Below are positions 41,123 to 49,588 of a DNA stretch of 64,000 nt, piece after piece. Numbering within the stretch: the first letter of the stretch is position 1; each line of letters starts with the position of its first letter. The notes beneath the pieces are model-generated. The model saw only the letters and a list, made by a program, of their open reading frames with translations. It did no database searches and was not told the DNA's origin. Source of the DNA: Catelliglobosispora koreensis DSM 44566. GTDB lineage: Bacteria; Actinomycetota; Actinomycetes; Mycobacteriales; Micromonosporaceae. The position numbers and the translations under genes are program-made. The stretch spans positions 265,738 to 329,737 of the forward strand of contig NZ_KB903293.1 in the NCBI RefSeq assembly GCF_000379685.1, in the 5' to 3' direction.

Positions 41123-41130
41123 ATCATAGT
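41123..41130. promoter_or_regulatory. overlapping divergent -10 boxes of bldG and the helicase
   Basis: ATCATAGT at 41123-41130 contains TATGAT on the - strand (for bldG, 6 nt before GTG 41116) and CATAGT on the + strand (41125-41130, 9 nt before GTG 41140). The two cannot be occupied by RNA polymerase at once. Confidence 0.5.
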
Positions 41131-41139
41131 GTTGCGGGC

Positions 41140-43698
41140 GTGGATAAGCTCCCTGACTGGTTGCGGCGGGAACAAATCACACACGTCGAGGTCTTCTCCG
41201 CCCGCCCCGGGGTCACTTCAGACTGGCCGTCGTGGGCCCCACCTGCGCTTGTTTCCGCGTTCACGGCAGCTGGCATCGCCGCGCCCTGGGCCCATCAGGT
41301 CACCGCGGCCGATCTTGCTTACGCCGGCCGTGATGTCGTCATCGCGACGGGAACCGGCTCGGGCAAGTCCCTGGCCTACCTTCTGCCCGCCCTGACATCG
41401 GTGCTCACCAACGCCAAGGCCCGGATCCTCTATTTAGCCCCGACCAAAGCCCTCGCCGCCGACCAGCTGCGGGCCATCTCAACCTTAAACCTCCAGGGGG
41501 TACGCAGTGAGCTGTGCACCGGAGACACCTCGCGTGAGGATCGGGACTGGATCCGCCAGCACGCGAACGTCATCCTCACCAACCCTGACCTCCTGCACCA
41601 CACCATCCTGCCGTCGCATACCCGCTGGGCCTCGCTCCTGCGGAACTTGACGCACGTCATCGTCGACGAAACGCACAGTTACCGCGGCGTGTTCGGGGCA
41701 CATGTCGCCCACGTCTTACGGCGGCTCCGCCGCCTAACCGGCGACCGTCCCGTCTTCATGCTCGCCTCGGCCACGTCCGGCGATCCGTCCACATCGGCCT
41801 CACGCCTCATCGGACGGCCCGTCACCGCCATCACCGACGACGCCTCCACCCGCGGCTCCTCTACCTTCGTCCTCTACGAACCCCCATTCCTCGACGACGC
41901 CGGCCTACGCGTCCGCCAGCCACCTTCCGCTACGCCTTCGCCTGCCCTTTCGTCTTGCCTTTCGTCTGGCCGCACTTCGCGCGAACCGCTTACCGGCGGC
42001 ACCCGTTCTGTTGGCGTTGCTTCGCATGACGCGCTCTCCGGCGACCCGTTTTCCGCCGGTGGTGCTTCGCCAGACGGGCTTTTGGGTTCCGCTGCCATGG
42101 CTTCCGCCGGTTCGCACGACGCGTTTCTGGATGACGTGTTTTCGGAGGGGTCTGCTTCGAGCGGCCCAAGGTGGCAGAACGTGGATGGGCAGCCCGTGCG
42201 GCGGTCGGCGCTGCGGGAGACCGGGGACATGCTCGCTGACGCGGTCGCGCGCGGCACCCGGACGCTCGCTTTCGTCCCGTCGCGCCGGGGCGCTGAAGTT
42301 GTTGCCGCCCAGGCGAAGCGGGCGCTTGACGAGGTCGAGCACGGGCTGGGGCGCCAGGTGGCGGCCTACCGGGCCGGCTATCTGCCCGAGGAGCGGCGTG
42401 CCGTCGAGCAAGCGCTCACCAACGGCGACCTGATTGGTCTGGCCACGACTAGCGCGCTGGAGCTAGGCATCGACGTCAACGGGCTCGATGCCGTGCTGCT
42501 AACCGGATTTCCCGGCACCCGCTCGGCGATGTGGCAGCGTGCCGGGCGCGCGGGCCGGGCGGGCCGCAGCGGGCTCTGTGTTTTGATCGCACGCGACGAC
42601 CCGCTGGACACCTATCTTGTGCACCATCCGGCAGCGTTGTTCCACACTCCTGTCGAGGCAACGGTTTTCGACCCCGCCAACCCCTACGTGCTGGCGCCCC
42701 ACCTGTGCACGGCGGCGATGGAGAAGCCGCTGACTGTCCGCGACTTGGAACTCTTCGGCGCCCCACGGTCACTTGTGGACGATCTTGTCGCTAGTGGGGC
42801 TCTCCGCGAGCGCCCCACCGGCTGGTACTGGACGCATCCCCACCGTCCCGACATTGACCTGCGTGGCACGGGCGGACCACAGGTCTCGGTGATCGAAGGC
42901 GGCACGGGACGTCTCATCGGCACTTGCGATTCCGGAGCGGCACATCATCACCTGCATCCTGGGGCGGTCTATACACATCAGGGGCGGGTTTACGTAGTAC
43001 AAAATCTCGATCTTGATGACGGTGTTGCTGTTGTCACGGCTGACAACCCACCATTTTCAACGCACGCGCGCGACAACACGACCCTTGACGTGCTTGAGGT
43101 CCGGGCCCGGGTCGACGCCGGCCCCGTTTCAGTTTTCCTCGGCGATGTCGAGGTCACCAACCAGATCGTGTCCTTCCAGCGTCGCCGTCTCGACAGCGGT
43201 GAAGTCCTTGGCACGTGGCCACTTGAGCTTCCGCCTCGCGTGCTGCGGACCGTCGCCGTCTGGTTCACCCTCACTGACGAAGTTCTGTCCCATGTGGAGG
43301 ACGTGCCCGGTTCACTTCACGCCGCCGAGCACGCCGCGATTGGTCTGCTCCCGCTTGTCGCCAGCTGCGACCGCTGGGACATCGGTGGCCTGTCGACCGC
43401 ATGCCATGCCGACACTGAGCTTCCGACCATCTTCGTCTACGACGGGCATCCCGGTGGTGCGGGCTTTAGCGAGCGCGCCTTCCACATGGCCGCCGACTGG
43501 CTCACCGCGACCCGTGACACGGTCAGGTCTTGTGCCTGCGACCACGGATGCCCCAGCTGCGTCCAGTCCCCAAAGTGCGGCAATGGCAACAATCCCCTCG
43601 ACAAGTCAGGTGCCGTCAACGTCCTGTCCATCATCCTTGGCAATCTTGCGGCCGTGGACATCCCGCGCCAGACCGTGCCCACATCCGTTGCGGCATAG
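41140..43698 (+). CDS. MrfA/YprA-like DEAD/DEAH-box helicase
   Basis: A 852-residue SF2 helicase (Rv3649 / SCO3550 type). Walker A GTGSGKS (Lys76), motif II DETH (176-179), motif III ASATSG, and motif VI QRAGRAGRAG. The C-terminal DUF1998 region ends with a four-Cys metal site, SCACDHGCPSCVQSPKCGNG. Residues about 261-347 are a low-complexity insert between the two RecA domains with poorer codon use. MrfA in Bacillus repairs mitomycin-type damage. The GTG start is 23 bp from the bldG start. Confidence 0.9.
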   Translation: MDKLPDWLRREQITHVEVFSARPGVTSDWPSWAPPALVSAFTAAGIAAPWAHQVTAADLAYAGRDVVIATGTGSGKSLAYLLPALTSVLTNAKARILYLAPTKALAADQLRAISTLNLQGVRSELCTGDTSREDRDWIRQHANVILTNPDLLHHTILPSHTRWASLLRNLTHVIVDETHSYRGVFGAHVAHVLRRLRRLTGDRPVFMLASATSGDPSTSASRLIGRPVTAITDDASTRGSSTFVLYEPPFLDDAGLRVRQPPSATPSPALSSCLSSGRTSREPLTGGTRSVGVASHDALSGDPFSAGGASPDGLLGSAAMASAGSHDAFLDDVFSEGSASSGPRWQNVDGQPVRRSALRETGDMLADAVARGTRTLAFVPSRRGAEVVAAQAKRALDEVEHGLGRQVAAYRAGYLPEERRAVEQALTNGDLIGLATTSALELGIDVNGLDAVLLTGFPGTRSAMWQRAGRAGRAGRSGLCVLIARDDPLDTYLVHHPAALFHTPVEATVFDPANPYVLAPHLCTAAMEKPLTVRDLELFGAPRSLVDDLVASGALRERPTGWYWTHPHRPDIDLRGTGGPQVSVIEGGTGRLIGTCDSGAAHHHLHPGAVYTHQGRVYVVQNLDLDDGVAVVTADNPPFSTHARDNTTLDVLEVRARVDAGPVSVFLGDVEVTNQIVSFQRRRLDSGEVLGTWPLELPPRVLRTVAVWFTLTDEVLSHVEDVPGSLHAAEHAAIGLLPLVASCDRWDIGGLSTACHADTELPTIFVYDGHPGGAGFSERAFHMAADWLTATRDTVRSCACDHGCPSCVQSPKCGNGNNPLDKSGAVNVLSIILGNLAAVDIPRQTVPTSVAA

Positions 43699-43766
43699 GC
43701 GAAAGGGCCGCTCTGCTATCGGGTCAGAACGCGTATCCGCCTCGGGGTGGGGCTGTTCAGGTGTGA

Positions 43767-44084
43767 CTAGCCGCGAACCGGGCCCGCCTTCGCGGTCGCT
43801 GTGATTGCTCCGATCCGGACGGTCACCGTGAGGTCCCAGCCGTGCAGCGAGCACGAAGCGACGGAAGCGCCGTTGCGGCCAGCGATGTCATTGGCGCATG
43901 CGCACGCATACGTTTCGCCGCTCGTGGCACGGGCAGCCCCGGCTAGCGCTGATAGGTCAGCTGCTGTTTGGGCCTGGGCGGCGGTGACGAGATCGCCTGC
44001 CTTGAGGGTCACGGCCAGTCCCGCAAGCATGAGAAATAGCCCGGCTCCAGCGGCGTAGATAGTCGCGGCTCCACGATCGTTCAC
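43767..44084 (-). CDS. TadE-like protein, helicase/secretion-neighbourhood type
   Basis: 105 residues, one N-terminal TM segment (AATIYAAGAGLFLMLAGLAV) preceded by NDRG. It matches the Rv3654c-type family by layout. The +5 position after Gly is Tyr instead of Glu, so the usual prepilin site is imperfect. It ends the tad operon and overlaps the TadE start by 4 bp (ATGA). It is probably a minor pseudopilin. Confidence 0.75.
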   Translation of the reverse strand: MNDRGAATIYAAGAGLFLMLAGLAVTLKAGDLVTAAQAQTAADLSALAGAARATSGETYACACANDIAGRNGASVASCSLHGWDLTVTVRIGAITATAKAGPVRG

Positions 44085-44356
44085 GGCAGACCCGGCTCTC
44101 TTGCCGCGACCGCGGAGCAGCTGATCGGGCCGCGTATCACCGTCACCCGAACGTTTTCCGGCCCTCGGTCTAGCAGCACGCCTTGCGGCACTGGAGCACC
44201 GCGGGCCGCCTTAAGCACGGCGTCGTGCGCGGCGGACTGGCACGCTAGCTTTCCGGTCACAGCTGCAATAGCCGCGAGGCCGCTCACGAGCAGGATGATG
44301 ATGGCTGGCAGAGCGACGGCCAGTTCAACTGTCGCACTTCCCCGGTCGCGGCTCAT
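44081..44356 (-). CDS. TadE-family minor pseudopilin
   Basis: 91 residues. The DRG/SATVE junction carries Gly(-1) and Glu(+5), followed by a hydrophobic segment (LAVALPAIIILLVSGLAAIA), as in TadE/Flp-type prepilins. It overlaps the pilin by 4 bp as ATGA. It should be processed by a TadV-type peptidase, which is not in the window. Confidence 0.85.
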   Translation of the reverse strand: MSRDRGSATVELAVALPAIIILLVSGLAAIAAVTGKLACQSAAHDAVLKAARGAPVPQGVLLDRGPENVRVTVIRGPISCSAVAAREPGLP

Positions 44357-44505
44357 GAAAGGGCTCGCATGATGAGCGAAGTCAACGCAGCTTGCACCCG
44401 ATCGCTAGTCAGCACCTTCAGCAGTAGTGCCGCAAACCCAACGGCAGCAAGGGTTCCGATCGCATATTCGGCGGTGTTCATTCCGGCGTCACGCTTGCTC
44501 TTCAC
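44353..44505 (-). CDS. Flp-type pilin (DUF4244)
   Basis: A 50-residue ORF too short for most gene finders. It is GTG 44505 to TGA 44353, with sequence beginning VKSKRDAGMNTAEYAIG. The site G/MNTAEY gives Gly(-1), Glu(+5) and Tyr(+6), the exact Flp prepilin motif, followed by a hydrophobic helix (AIGTLAAVGFAALLLKVL). It has GTGA and ATGA overlaps with its neighbours, so all are co-translated. It is the probable main subunit of the Tad fibre. Confidence 0.88.
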   Translation of the reverse strand: MKSKRDAGMNTAEYAIGTLAAVGFAALLLKVLTSDRVQAALTSLIMRALS

Positions 44506-45575
44506 GGCATCTCCATCCACATCACTTGCGACAGCACGGCTATGACTACGGGCACGAGTCCGGACAGAAGGAACGCGGGCAGGAAACAGAGCCCCAGCGG
44601 TAGGACGAGCAAGACAGCCGCTCGCTGCGACGCGGTCTGCCGCTCATGGGCGGCATCGTCACGCAAGTCGTCGGCGCAGCGCGACAGTGCGCCCGCGAGC
44701 GCTGCGCCGCTGTGGCTGCTGCGTTTGGCCGCCCGGCTTAGCCGCCGCTCGGCTACCGCCGCTGGCGCCTCACGCATTGTCTGGAACAGACCGGTCCTGC
44801 GAACCTTCTGCTCCTGAGCCAGGTGGTCCCACGCTCGTGTCGAGTCGACGCCCCAGCGCAGGGCGTGCGACACCGCCAAAATTCGTTGCCTGGCTGGACC
44901 TGGCAATACCTCAGCGGCGCGCAGCAACGCCTGGTCGAGCGTCGCACCTGCCACGAGTGCGGCAGCGATGAGGTCGGCGGCGAAAGCCAGCTCGCGATGA
45001 GCCTGGACATTGGCTGGCCGGGCGAGCTTGTTTGCCCACGCCAGCCCAGCAAGCTGGAGCGCGAAAGCCACCGCAGCGCATAGCGTTCCGGCGTCGGTGT
45101 GCCACAGCACCTGGAACGGGTCGGCTCCCATAGCGATCCCCGTTACCAAGGCGCCCAGAGGAAGCAGGAACAGGAGCAGCACGGTCAAGCGGATGCCCGC
45201 GGCCTGGGCGTGAGCGGAACTGTCCACCCGCGACAGTGCTCTATGTTGCGCTTCAAGGCGTTCCAACAGCGCGGCCAGCCCAGCACCGGTCTCTTCGCTG
45301 ACCCGGACCGCAGCCGTCACCAGTCGCGCGAGCTCATCGTCGGGCAGCTCGATGTCGCTAACGTTCGCGCCGGCTCGAAGGTCGGCGGCCATCGCTGCAA
45401 GCGTCTCTAGCGAATCAGCCCGGCGACCGTCAGCCTCCACCCGCACACGATGCTGCCTCAGCCACAGGAGTCCCGCGACGCCGTAGCCGAGAACCATCGC
45501 ACCAGCTGTTCCCGACCGCGTCAGTAGCCCGATCACCACCGACGCGATCGCAATCGCCACAACACTTATGGCCAT
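44502..45575 (-). CDS. TadB/TadC-type T2SS_F platform fusion
   Basis: 357 residues with hydrophobic ends and two half T2SS_F-like repeats: LAAMAADLRAGANVSDIELP to LLFLLPLGALVTGIAMGADP, and LAFAADLIAAALVAGATLDQ to LLVLPLGLCFLPAFLLSGLVP. In Mycobacterium these are separate TadB and TadC genes (Rv3658c, Rv3657c), so this is a fusion or a merged platform protein. It anchors the Tad ATPase at the membrane. It ends with GTGA overlap to the pilin. Confidence 0.75.
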   Translation of the reverse strand: MAISVVAIAIASVVIGLLTRSGTAGAMVLGYGVAGLLWLRQHRVRVEADGRRADSLETLAAMAADLRAGANVSDIELPDDELARLVTAAVRVSEETGAGLAALLERLEAQHRALSRVDSSAHAQAAGIRLTVLLLFLLPLGALVTGIAMGADPFQVLWHTDAGTLCAAVAFALQLAGLAWANKLARPANVQAHRELAFAADLIAAALVAGATLDQALLRAAEVLPGPARQRILAVSHALRWGVDSTRAWDHLAQEQKVRRTGLFQTMREAPAAVAERRLSRAAKRSSHSGAALAGALSRCADDLRDDAAHERQTASQRAAVLLVLPLGLCFLPAFLLSGLVPVVIAVLSQVMWMEMP

Positions 45576-45735
45576 GGCGATTCACCGCTTTCCGACGCCA
45601 CGGACCCCGGGCAAGCGTGCTCACCCCGGCTGTCGTCGCAGGGCGAGACTGCCGGCCACGATGCTCTGGCACGCCCCGTGAGCGGCCGGCCGGCCCGGCA
45701 GCACGAGATGGCGGGCCGCGATGCGTTGGCGCCGT
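45576..45735. other. 160-bp gap within the tad operon
   Basis: No credible gene. Open frames exist on both strands but are Arg/Cys-rich. It contains a palindromic GCCGGCCGGCC (about 45680-45700) that may act as a regulatory hairpin between TadA and the platform gene. Confidence 0.35.
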
Positions 45736-46740
45736 TCATGGGCGGATCCATGACGGGACGGTGATGCCGCGGTCGGTGAGGAGGCGCACGAAAGCCGTGG
45801 CGGCGGGTCCGAGGCCCGCTTGATGGTGCCAGATTGGCCAGGTAGTAACGATTCCGCCGGGGCCGGAGCGACGCAGCATGGCGACTTCTTCAAGGCGGCG
45901 GCCGGCCTGCGTGCGGCGAAGTTGCACGACCAGCTGAAAGGCGGCGGCGATCTGCGAACGCAGCGCGGCCATCGGGATGCCACCGAGCAAACCCAGTGTT
46001 TCCAGCCGAACCGGCACGTCGGCGGTGGTGTTGGCGTGAATCGTGCTCGCTCCGCCGTCGTGACCCGTGTTAAGCGCACCAAGCAATTCCACTGTCTCAG
46101 CGCCGCGACACTCGCCAACGATCAGGCGATCGGGCCGCATGCGTAACGCCTGGCGAACCAGGCTGGCGAGTCGCACTTCTCCGGCGCCTTCCACATTGGA
46201 CGCTCGGGTTTGCAAGCTGACCACGTGCGGATGGTCGGGGCGCAGCTCCGCGGCATCTTCGACGATGACGATCCGTTCACGAGGCGAGACGAGGCCCAGC
46301 AACGAGTTGAGCAACGTCGTCTTTCCTGAACCGGTGCCGCCGGAGATCAGCACGGACAGCCGGGCGGCCGTGACACAGGCCAGCAGCTCGGCGACGTGCG
46401 GCGGCACGAGTTCGGTCAGCGGGCGCGATCGCAGCCGGAAGGTGCGCACCGATAGGTAGGGCCCGCTCACCGCGACGGGCGGCAGCACCGCGTGCAGACG
46501 TGAACCATCCGCCAACTGTGTGTCCACGTATGGCGTTGAATCGTCGAGGCGGCGTCCGCCTGCCGTCGCCAAGCGCTGGGCCAGCCGCCGTGTTTCCTCC
46601 GCTGAGGAGAACGTGACCGGCGCCCTGACCGGACCCGCACCACGGTCAACCCAGACTTGAACCCCGTTGACGAGAACATCTGTTACTTCTGGATCTTCCA
46701 GCAGCGCGGTCAAAGGACCCGCTCCTAACAGGACAGTCAT
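45736..46740 (-). CDS. Tad secretion ATPase (CpaF/TadA)
   Basis: 334 residues. Walker A GGTGSGKTT (134-142), Asp box IVIVEDAAELRP, Walker B RPDRLIVGECRG, and His box GHDGGASTIHAN. Shorter than CpaF of Caulobacter since it lacks the long N-domain. It drives pilus assembly. The next gene begins 160 bp below (45735-45576), where no gene is seen. It overlaps the ssd/cpaE gene by 4 bp. Confidence 0.93.
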   Translation of the reverse strand: MTVLLGAGPLTALLEDPEVTDVLVNGVQVWVDRGAGPVRAPVTFSSAEETRRLAQRLATAGGRRLDDSTPYVDTQLADGSRLHAVLPPVAVSGPYLSVRTFRLRSRPLTELVPPHVAELLACVTAARLSVLISGGTGSGKTTLLNSLLGLVSPRERIVIVEDAAELRPDHPHVVSLQTRASNVEGAGEVRLASLVRQALRMRPDRLIVGECRGAETVELLGALNTGHDGGASTIHANTTADVPVRLETLGLLGGIPMAALRSQIAAAFQLVVQLRRTQAGRRLEEVAMLRRSGPGGIVTTWPIWHHQAGLGPAATAFVRLLTDRGITVPSWIRP

Positions 46741-47828
46741 GCCAATACCTCAGCGATCAGTTGCTGGCACATCGACGCCAACGGCCCACGAGGATTGGCA
46801 CCAGGTGGTTCCCCGCGTTCCAAAGCGACAGCGAGCCGGGGTTCGGCGCGCATGCGCCCGGTGATGCGAAGCTGCAAATCCTCCGCGATCTGCCCGTCGG
46901 GGACCCGCCCTGCTGCCGTCGCCCGCACCACGACGGACAGCTGCTCACAGTGCGCCAGGACGGCACTGGCTACCCGAGCGGCAGCAGCCACTGCCCGCAC
47001 TTGCGTTGGCACCACGATCAGTGCGCGGTCCGCCTGGCGCAAAGCCTGTTCGGCAGCGGCGTCTAAGCGGCGCGGCAAGTCGACGACGACGAGATCGCGA
47101 GCGGACTGTCCCGCCTCAAGCACGGCTTTCAGCACCTCTTCGGGCAGCAGGATGCCCTCGTGCCCGGATGGAACCGCTGACGGCGCCCGGTCGCACGCCA
47201 GCACGACGAGGTCACCGCGACTGGGCAGCGCGGACAGGAAAGCCTCCGGATCGAACCGGCCACCGGCTTCGGCTAGATCCGGCCAACGCAGCCCGTGTTC
47301 GCGTTCCCAGCCAAAGAGCAGATCGGCACCGCCACCAAGCGGATCGGCGTCCACTAGAAGCGCCCGAAGTCCACTGCGAGCCGCGGTGACGCTCAGAGCC
47401 GCCGCTAGGACGCTCGCGCCCGCCCCACCGCAGCCACCGATGATGGCGACGACTTTGCCATTGCGGTTATCCGCATAGGACGTCGCGAGCCGCTCGGCGA
47501 GCCACTGCCCACCCGTTGGCAACGAAACAACGTGCTCGGCGCCGATGCCTGCCGCGACTTGCATGAGATCCGGGTCGTGCTCGCCACCCTGCACCACCAG
47601 GACGGAATGTCTTGGTGGAAAAGGAAAACCCGCACCCTCGGGCAGGACATCAACGCCGAGCAGCACCAGCGGAGCGACGCCAAACCGCCGCCTGGCCGCT
47701 GGTAAATCCGGCGCCACCTCCACCTCAACGCCAACCCGGACCGCCAACCGGAGGAGTTCGTCGAGCAGGTCCGGATTTGAGGTGATGAGCAATGGCCGTA
47801 AAGGCTGAGAGCTAGGTGAGCGCCGCAT
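46737..47828 (-). CDS. CpaE/Ssd-like septum-site determining protein
   Basis: About 363 residues from ATG 47828 (an open frame to 47867 is longer by 13 codons). A MinD/ParA-like domain follows an N-terminal receiver-like region. The deviant Walker A site is GGCGGAGAS, lacking the usual signature Lys pair, and ALLVDADPLGGGADLLFG contains the switch. In mycobacteria Rv3660c (ssd) stands in the same place next to the tad genes and affects septum formation. CpaE localises Tad pili in Caulobacter. Confidence 0.85.
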   Translation of the reverse strand: MRRSPSSQPLRPLLITSNPDLLDELLRLAVRVGVEVEVAPDLPAARRRFGVAPLVLLGVDVLPEGAGFPFPPRHSVLVVQGGEHDPDLMQVAAGIGAEHVVSLPTGGQWLAERLATSYADNRNGKVVAIIGGCGGAGASVLAAALSVTAARSGLRALLVDADPLGGGADLLFGWEREHGLRWPDLAEAGGRFDPEAFLSALPSRGDLVVLACDRAPSAVPSGHEGILLPEEVLKAVLEAGQSARDLVVVDLPRRLDAAAEQALRQADRALIVVPTQVRAVAAAARVASAVLAHCEQLSVVVRATAAGRVPDGQIAEDLQLRITGRMRAEPRLAVALERGEPPGANPRGPLASMCQQLIAEVLA

Positions 47829-47885
47829 AACGCGGAACTCTGCCGCCAACACCCTGCGCCCAAACACTGTCCACTTTGTTCAGTC

Positions 47886-47912
47886 TGTGGAAAATCAGTG
47901 CCCTGTGGATAA
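47886..47912. promoter_or_regulatory. DnaA-box-like pair upstream of ssd/cpaE
   Basis: TGTGGAAAA (47886-47894) and TGTGGATAA (47904-47912) are 18 bp apart. The second is the perfect complement of TTATCCACA. They lie 58-84 bp upstream of the ssd start. Confidence 0.45.
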
Positions 47913-47919
47913 CTGACGG

Positions 47920-48087
47920 CCCAGAAAGCGCGACGGCTCCGTCACATCCGACGAGGCCATCCAAAGACTCGGCTGCGTAGTGGCACTGTGGATGTGAGCC
48001 GAACCGCCCAGCAAATAGCGCGACGGCCCCGTCACATCCGACGGGGCCGTCCAAAGGCTCGGCTCCGGGGGGATGTGAGCCGAACCG
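47920..48087. repeat. tandem duplication of 81-87 bp with hairpins
   Basis: Units at 47920-48006 and 48007-48087 are imperfect copies. Each has an inverted repeat (GACGGCCCCGTC-ACATCC-GACGGGGCCGTC at 48022-48051, perfect 12-bp stem) and ends GGATGTGAGCCGAACCG. They lie between divergent ssd and HAD genes, so they are not ordinary operon-end terminators. The older copy has several stem mismatches. Confidence 0.8.
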
Positions 48088-48310
48088 CCCACGAGCGGAT
48101 GCGGGGGGAGGCTATCCGCTGGGGCTGTCGTGCGACAGCATGCCTGATTCGTGGCCGTGCCGTCGAGGGGGGACCCCGAACGACACGCGTGACACGCCGG
48201 AATTTATCCGGCAAACCACGCTCCGTGGCTATTGAGTCAGTGATCAGTAACGGGTCAAAAGGCTGACGGGGGTATCCAGGATCACCCTCAGTAGAGCTAG
48301 ACTCCGGCGC

Positions 48311-49117
48311 GTGGGGCGCAGTGCTGCGTTTTTCGACCTGGATAAGACCGTAATCGCCACGTCTAGTGCACTGGCGTTCGGCCGGCCGTTCTATCGCGAC
48401 GGGCTGATCACCAAGCGTGACGTGGTGAAGACCGCCTATGCCCAATTCGTGTTCAAGCGAGCTGGGGCAGATGAGCAGACCATGGTCCGCACCAGGGACT
48501 ATATGGCTGCCCTGTGCAAGGGCTGGAAGGTCGATCAGGTCAAGCAGATCGTCGGCGAGACGCTGCATGATCTGATTGATCCGTACATCTACGCCGAGGC
48601 CGCAACGCTGATCGAGGAACATCAGGCAGCGGGCCGCGACATCATTCTTGTGTCCGCGAGCGGCGAGGAGATGGTGCAGCCCATCGGTGCGCAGCTCGGT
48701 GTGAACGATGTCATCGCCACCCGCATGAAAGCCGAAGACGGCCGCTACACCGGCGAGATCGAGTTTTACGCGGCTGGCCCGGCCAAGGTCGAGGCGGTCC
48801 GCAAAATGGCGGCAGAGCGCGGTTACGACCTCGAGGACTGCTACGCCTATTCCGACTCCGTCTCCGACGTGCCGCTTCTGGCAGCGGTCGGTCACCCGAG
48901 CGCGGTGAACCCAGACAAGAGCCTGCGGCGTGAAGCCACCGACCGCGGCTGGCAGATCCTCGAGTTCCGGCACCCGATTCCGCTGGCCCGTCGCCTGCGC
49001 AATCGTCCGGCCGTTCCGGTCGCGGCCGCCGCGCTGAGTCTCGGCGTCGGTGTCGCGATCGGCATCGCCTGGTATGGCCGCCGTCGCCGGGCCCGTTCCC
49101 AGTCCGCGACCGCATAA
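48311..49117 (+). CDS. HAD-IB phosphatase (SerB-like, Rv3661 type)
   Basis: 268 residues. The HAD nucleophile motif FFDLDKTV (Asp9, Asp11), the SASGEEMV motif II and the DSVSDVPLL motif III are present. Residues about 238-255 form a C-terminal hydrophobic helix with a basic end. The position after ssd equals Rv3661/SCO3558 neighbours. It is leaderless by TAGACT (48298-48303) 7 nt before GTG. The substrate is unknown. Confidence 0.88.
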   Translation: MGRSAAFFDLDKTVIATSSALAFGRPFYRDGLITKRDVVKTAYAQFVFKRAGADEQTMVRTRDYMAALCKGWKVDQVKQIVGETLHDLIDPYIYAEAATLIEEHQAAGRDIILVSASGEEMVQPIGAQLGVNDVIATRMKAEDGRYTGEIEFYAAGPAKVEAVRKMAAERGYDLEDCYAYSDSVSDVPLLAAVGHPSAVNPDKSLRREATDRGWQILEFRHPIPLARRLRNRPAVPVAAAALSLGVGVAIGIAWYGRRRRARSQSATA

Positions 49118-49135
49118 CGCCGATGTGAGGGAACC

Positions 49136-49159
49136 GTGTCCTGGTCTCAGCCAGGACAC
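49136..49159 (+). terminator. hairpin after the HAD gene
   Basis: GTGTCCTGG (49136-49144), TCTCAG loop, CCAGGACAC (49151-49159) give a perfect 9-bp stem 18 nt after the HAD stop. It probably ends the HAD message and isolates the RNA gene downstream. Confidence 0.65.
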
Positions 49160-49267
49160 GCTGGGCATACCGAAATGGCTTACCGCTGAGTACGTATCAG
49201 CGTTCCCTCCTGTCACACATTCCGGGGGACCTCTGGCGATCACGGCGAAACGGGCGTAGAAAGGTGA

Positions 49268-49470
49268 TTACGGAAGGCAGCTACCTTGAAAATTGCAACA
49301 TGTAGCGAGTTTTCCAGGCACGGCCACCGGGCCACCCACGCGCGAATCCAGCCGTCGCGAAGGCAAGTCACGGCAGGTGCAAGTAGCCTGATCGAGGACA
49401 TAAGACGAGGTGCACGCTTGGTAACCGGCTAGGACGTGCGAGATGGCGCCGCGAGATTGCGGCGCCATCC
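49268..49470 (+). ncRNA. probable Ms1/6S-like RNA
   Basis: The 470-bp gap between the HAD gene and the hypothetical gene at 49588 has no credible ORF. In M. tuberculosis the same gap, between Rv3661 and Rv3662c, encodes MTS2823, the homologue of Ms1 RNA, and in Streptomyces scr3559 lies in the equivalent place. Ms1 binds core RNA polymerase. Here a 5' half rich in short stems (GAAAA/TTTTC around 49289-49313) is followed by a perfect 11-bp hairpin (49442-49452 with 49459-49469). TAGAAA at 49257-49262 is a possible -10. The ends are estimates and the call rests on synteny. Confidence 0.5.
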
Positions 49471-49569
49471 CCATGTGCACGCCGGCCTTCTCTTTCGACC
49501 AACAGTTGCCCGGCGGGACCTAACAGGCATACGAACCAGGGTGCTGTTGCGGATGGTAGACAAGCGGCG

Positions 49570-49588
49570 ACCGTCCAATCCGGACGGT
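49570..49588 (-). terminator. hairpin at the end of the Fic-like gene
   Basis: ACCGTCC (49570-49576), AATCC loop, GGACGGT (49582-49588) form a 7-bp perfect stem immediately at the stop codon of the - strand gene at 49588. No T-run follows. It may stop the convergent messages. Confidence 0.45.

Noticed and set aside
41905..42411. - strand open frame of 168 codons in the helicase insert
   Set aside because: Low-complexity Arg-rich text opposite a helicase gene whose motifs are continuous on the + strand.
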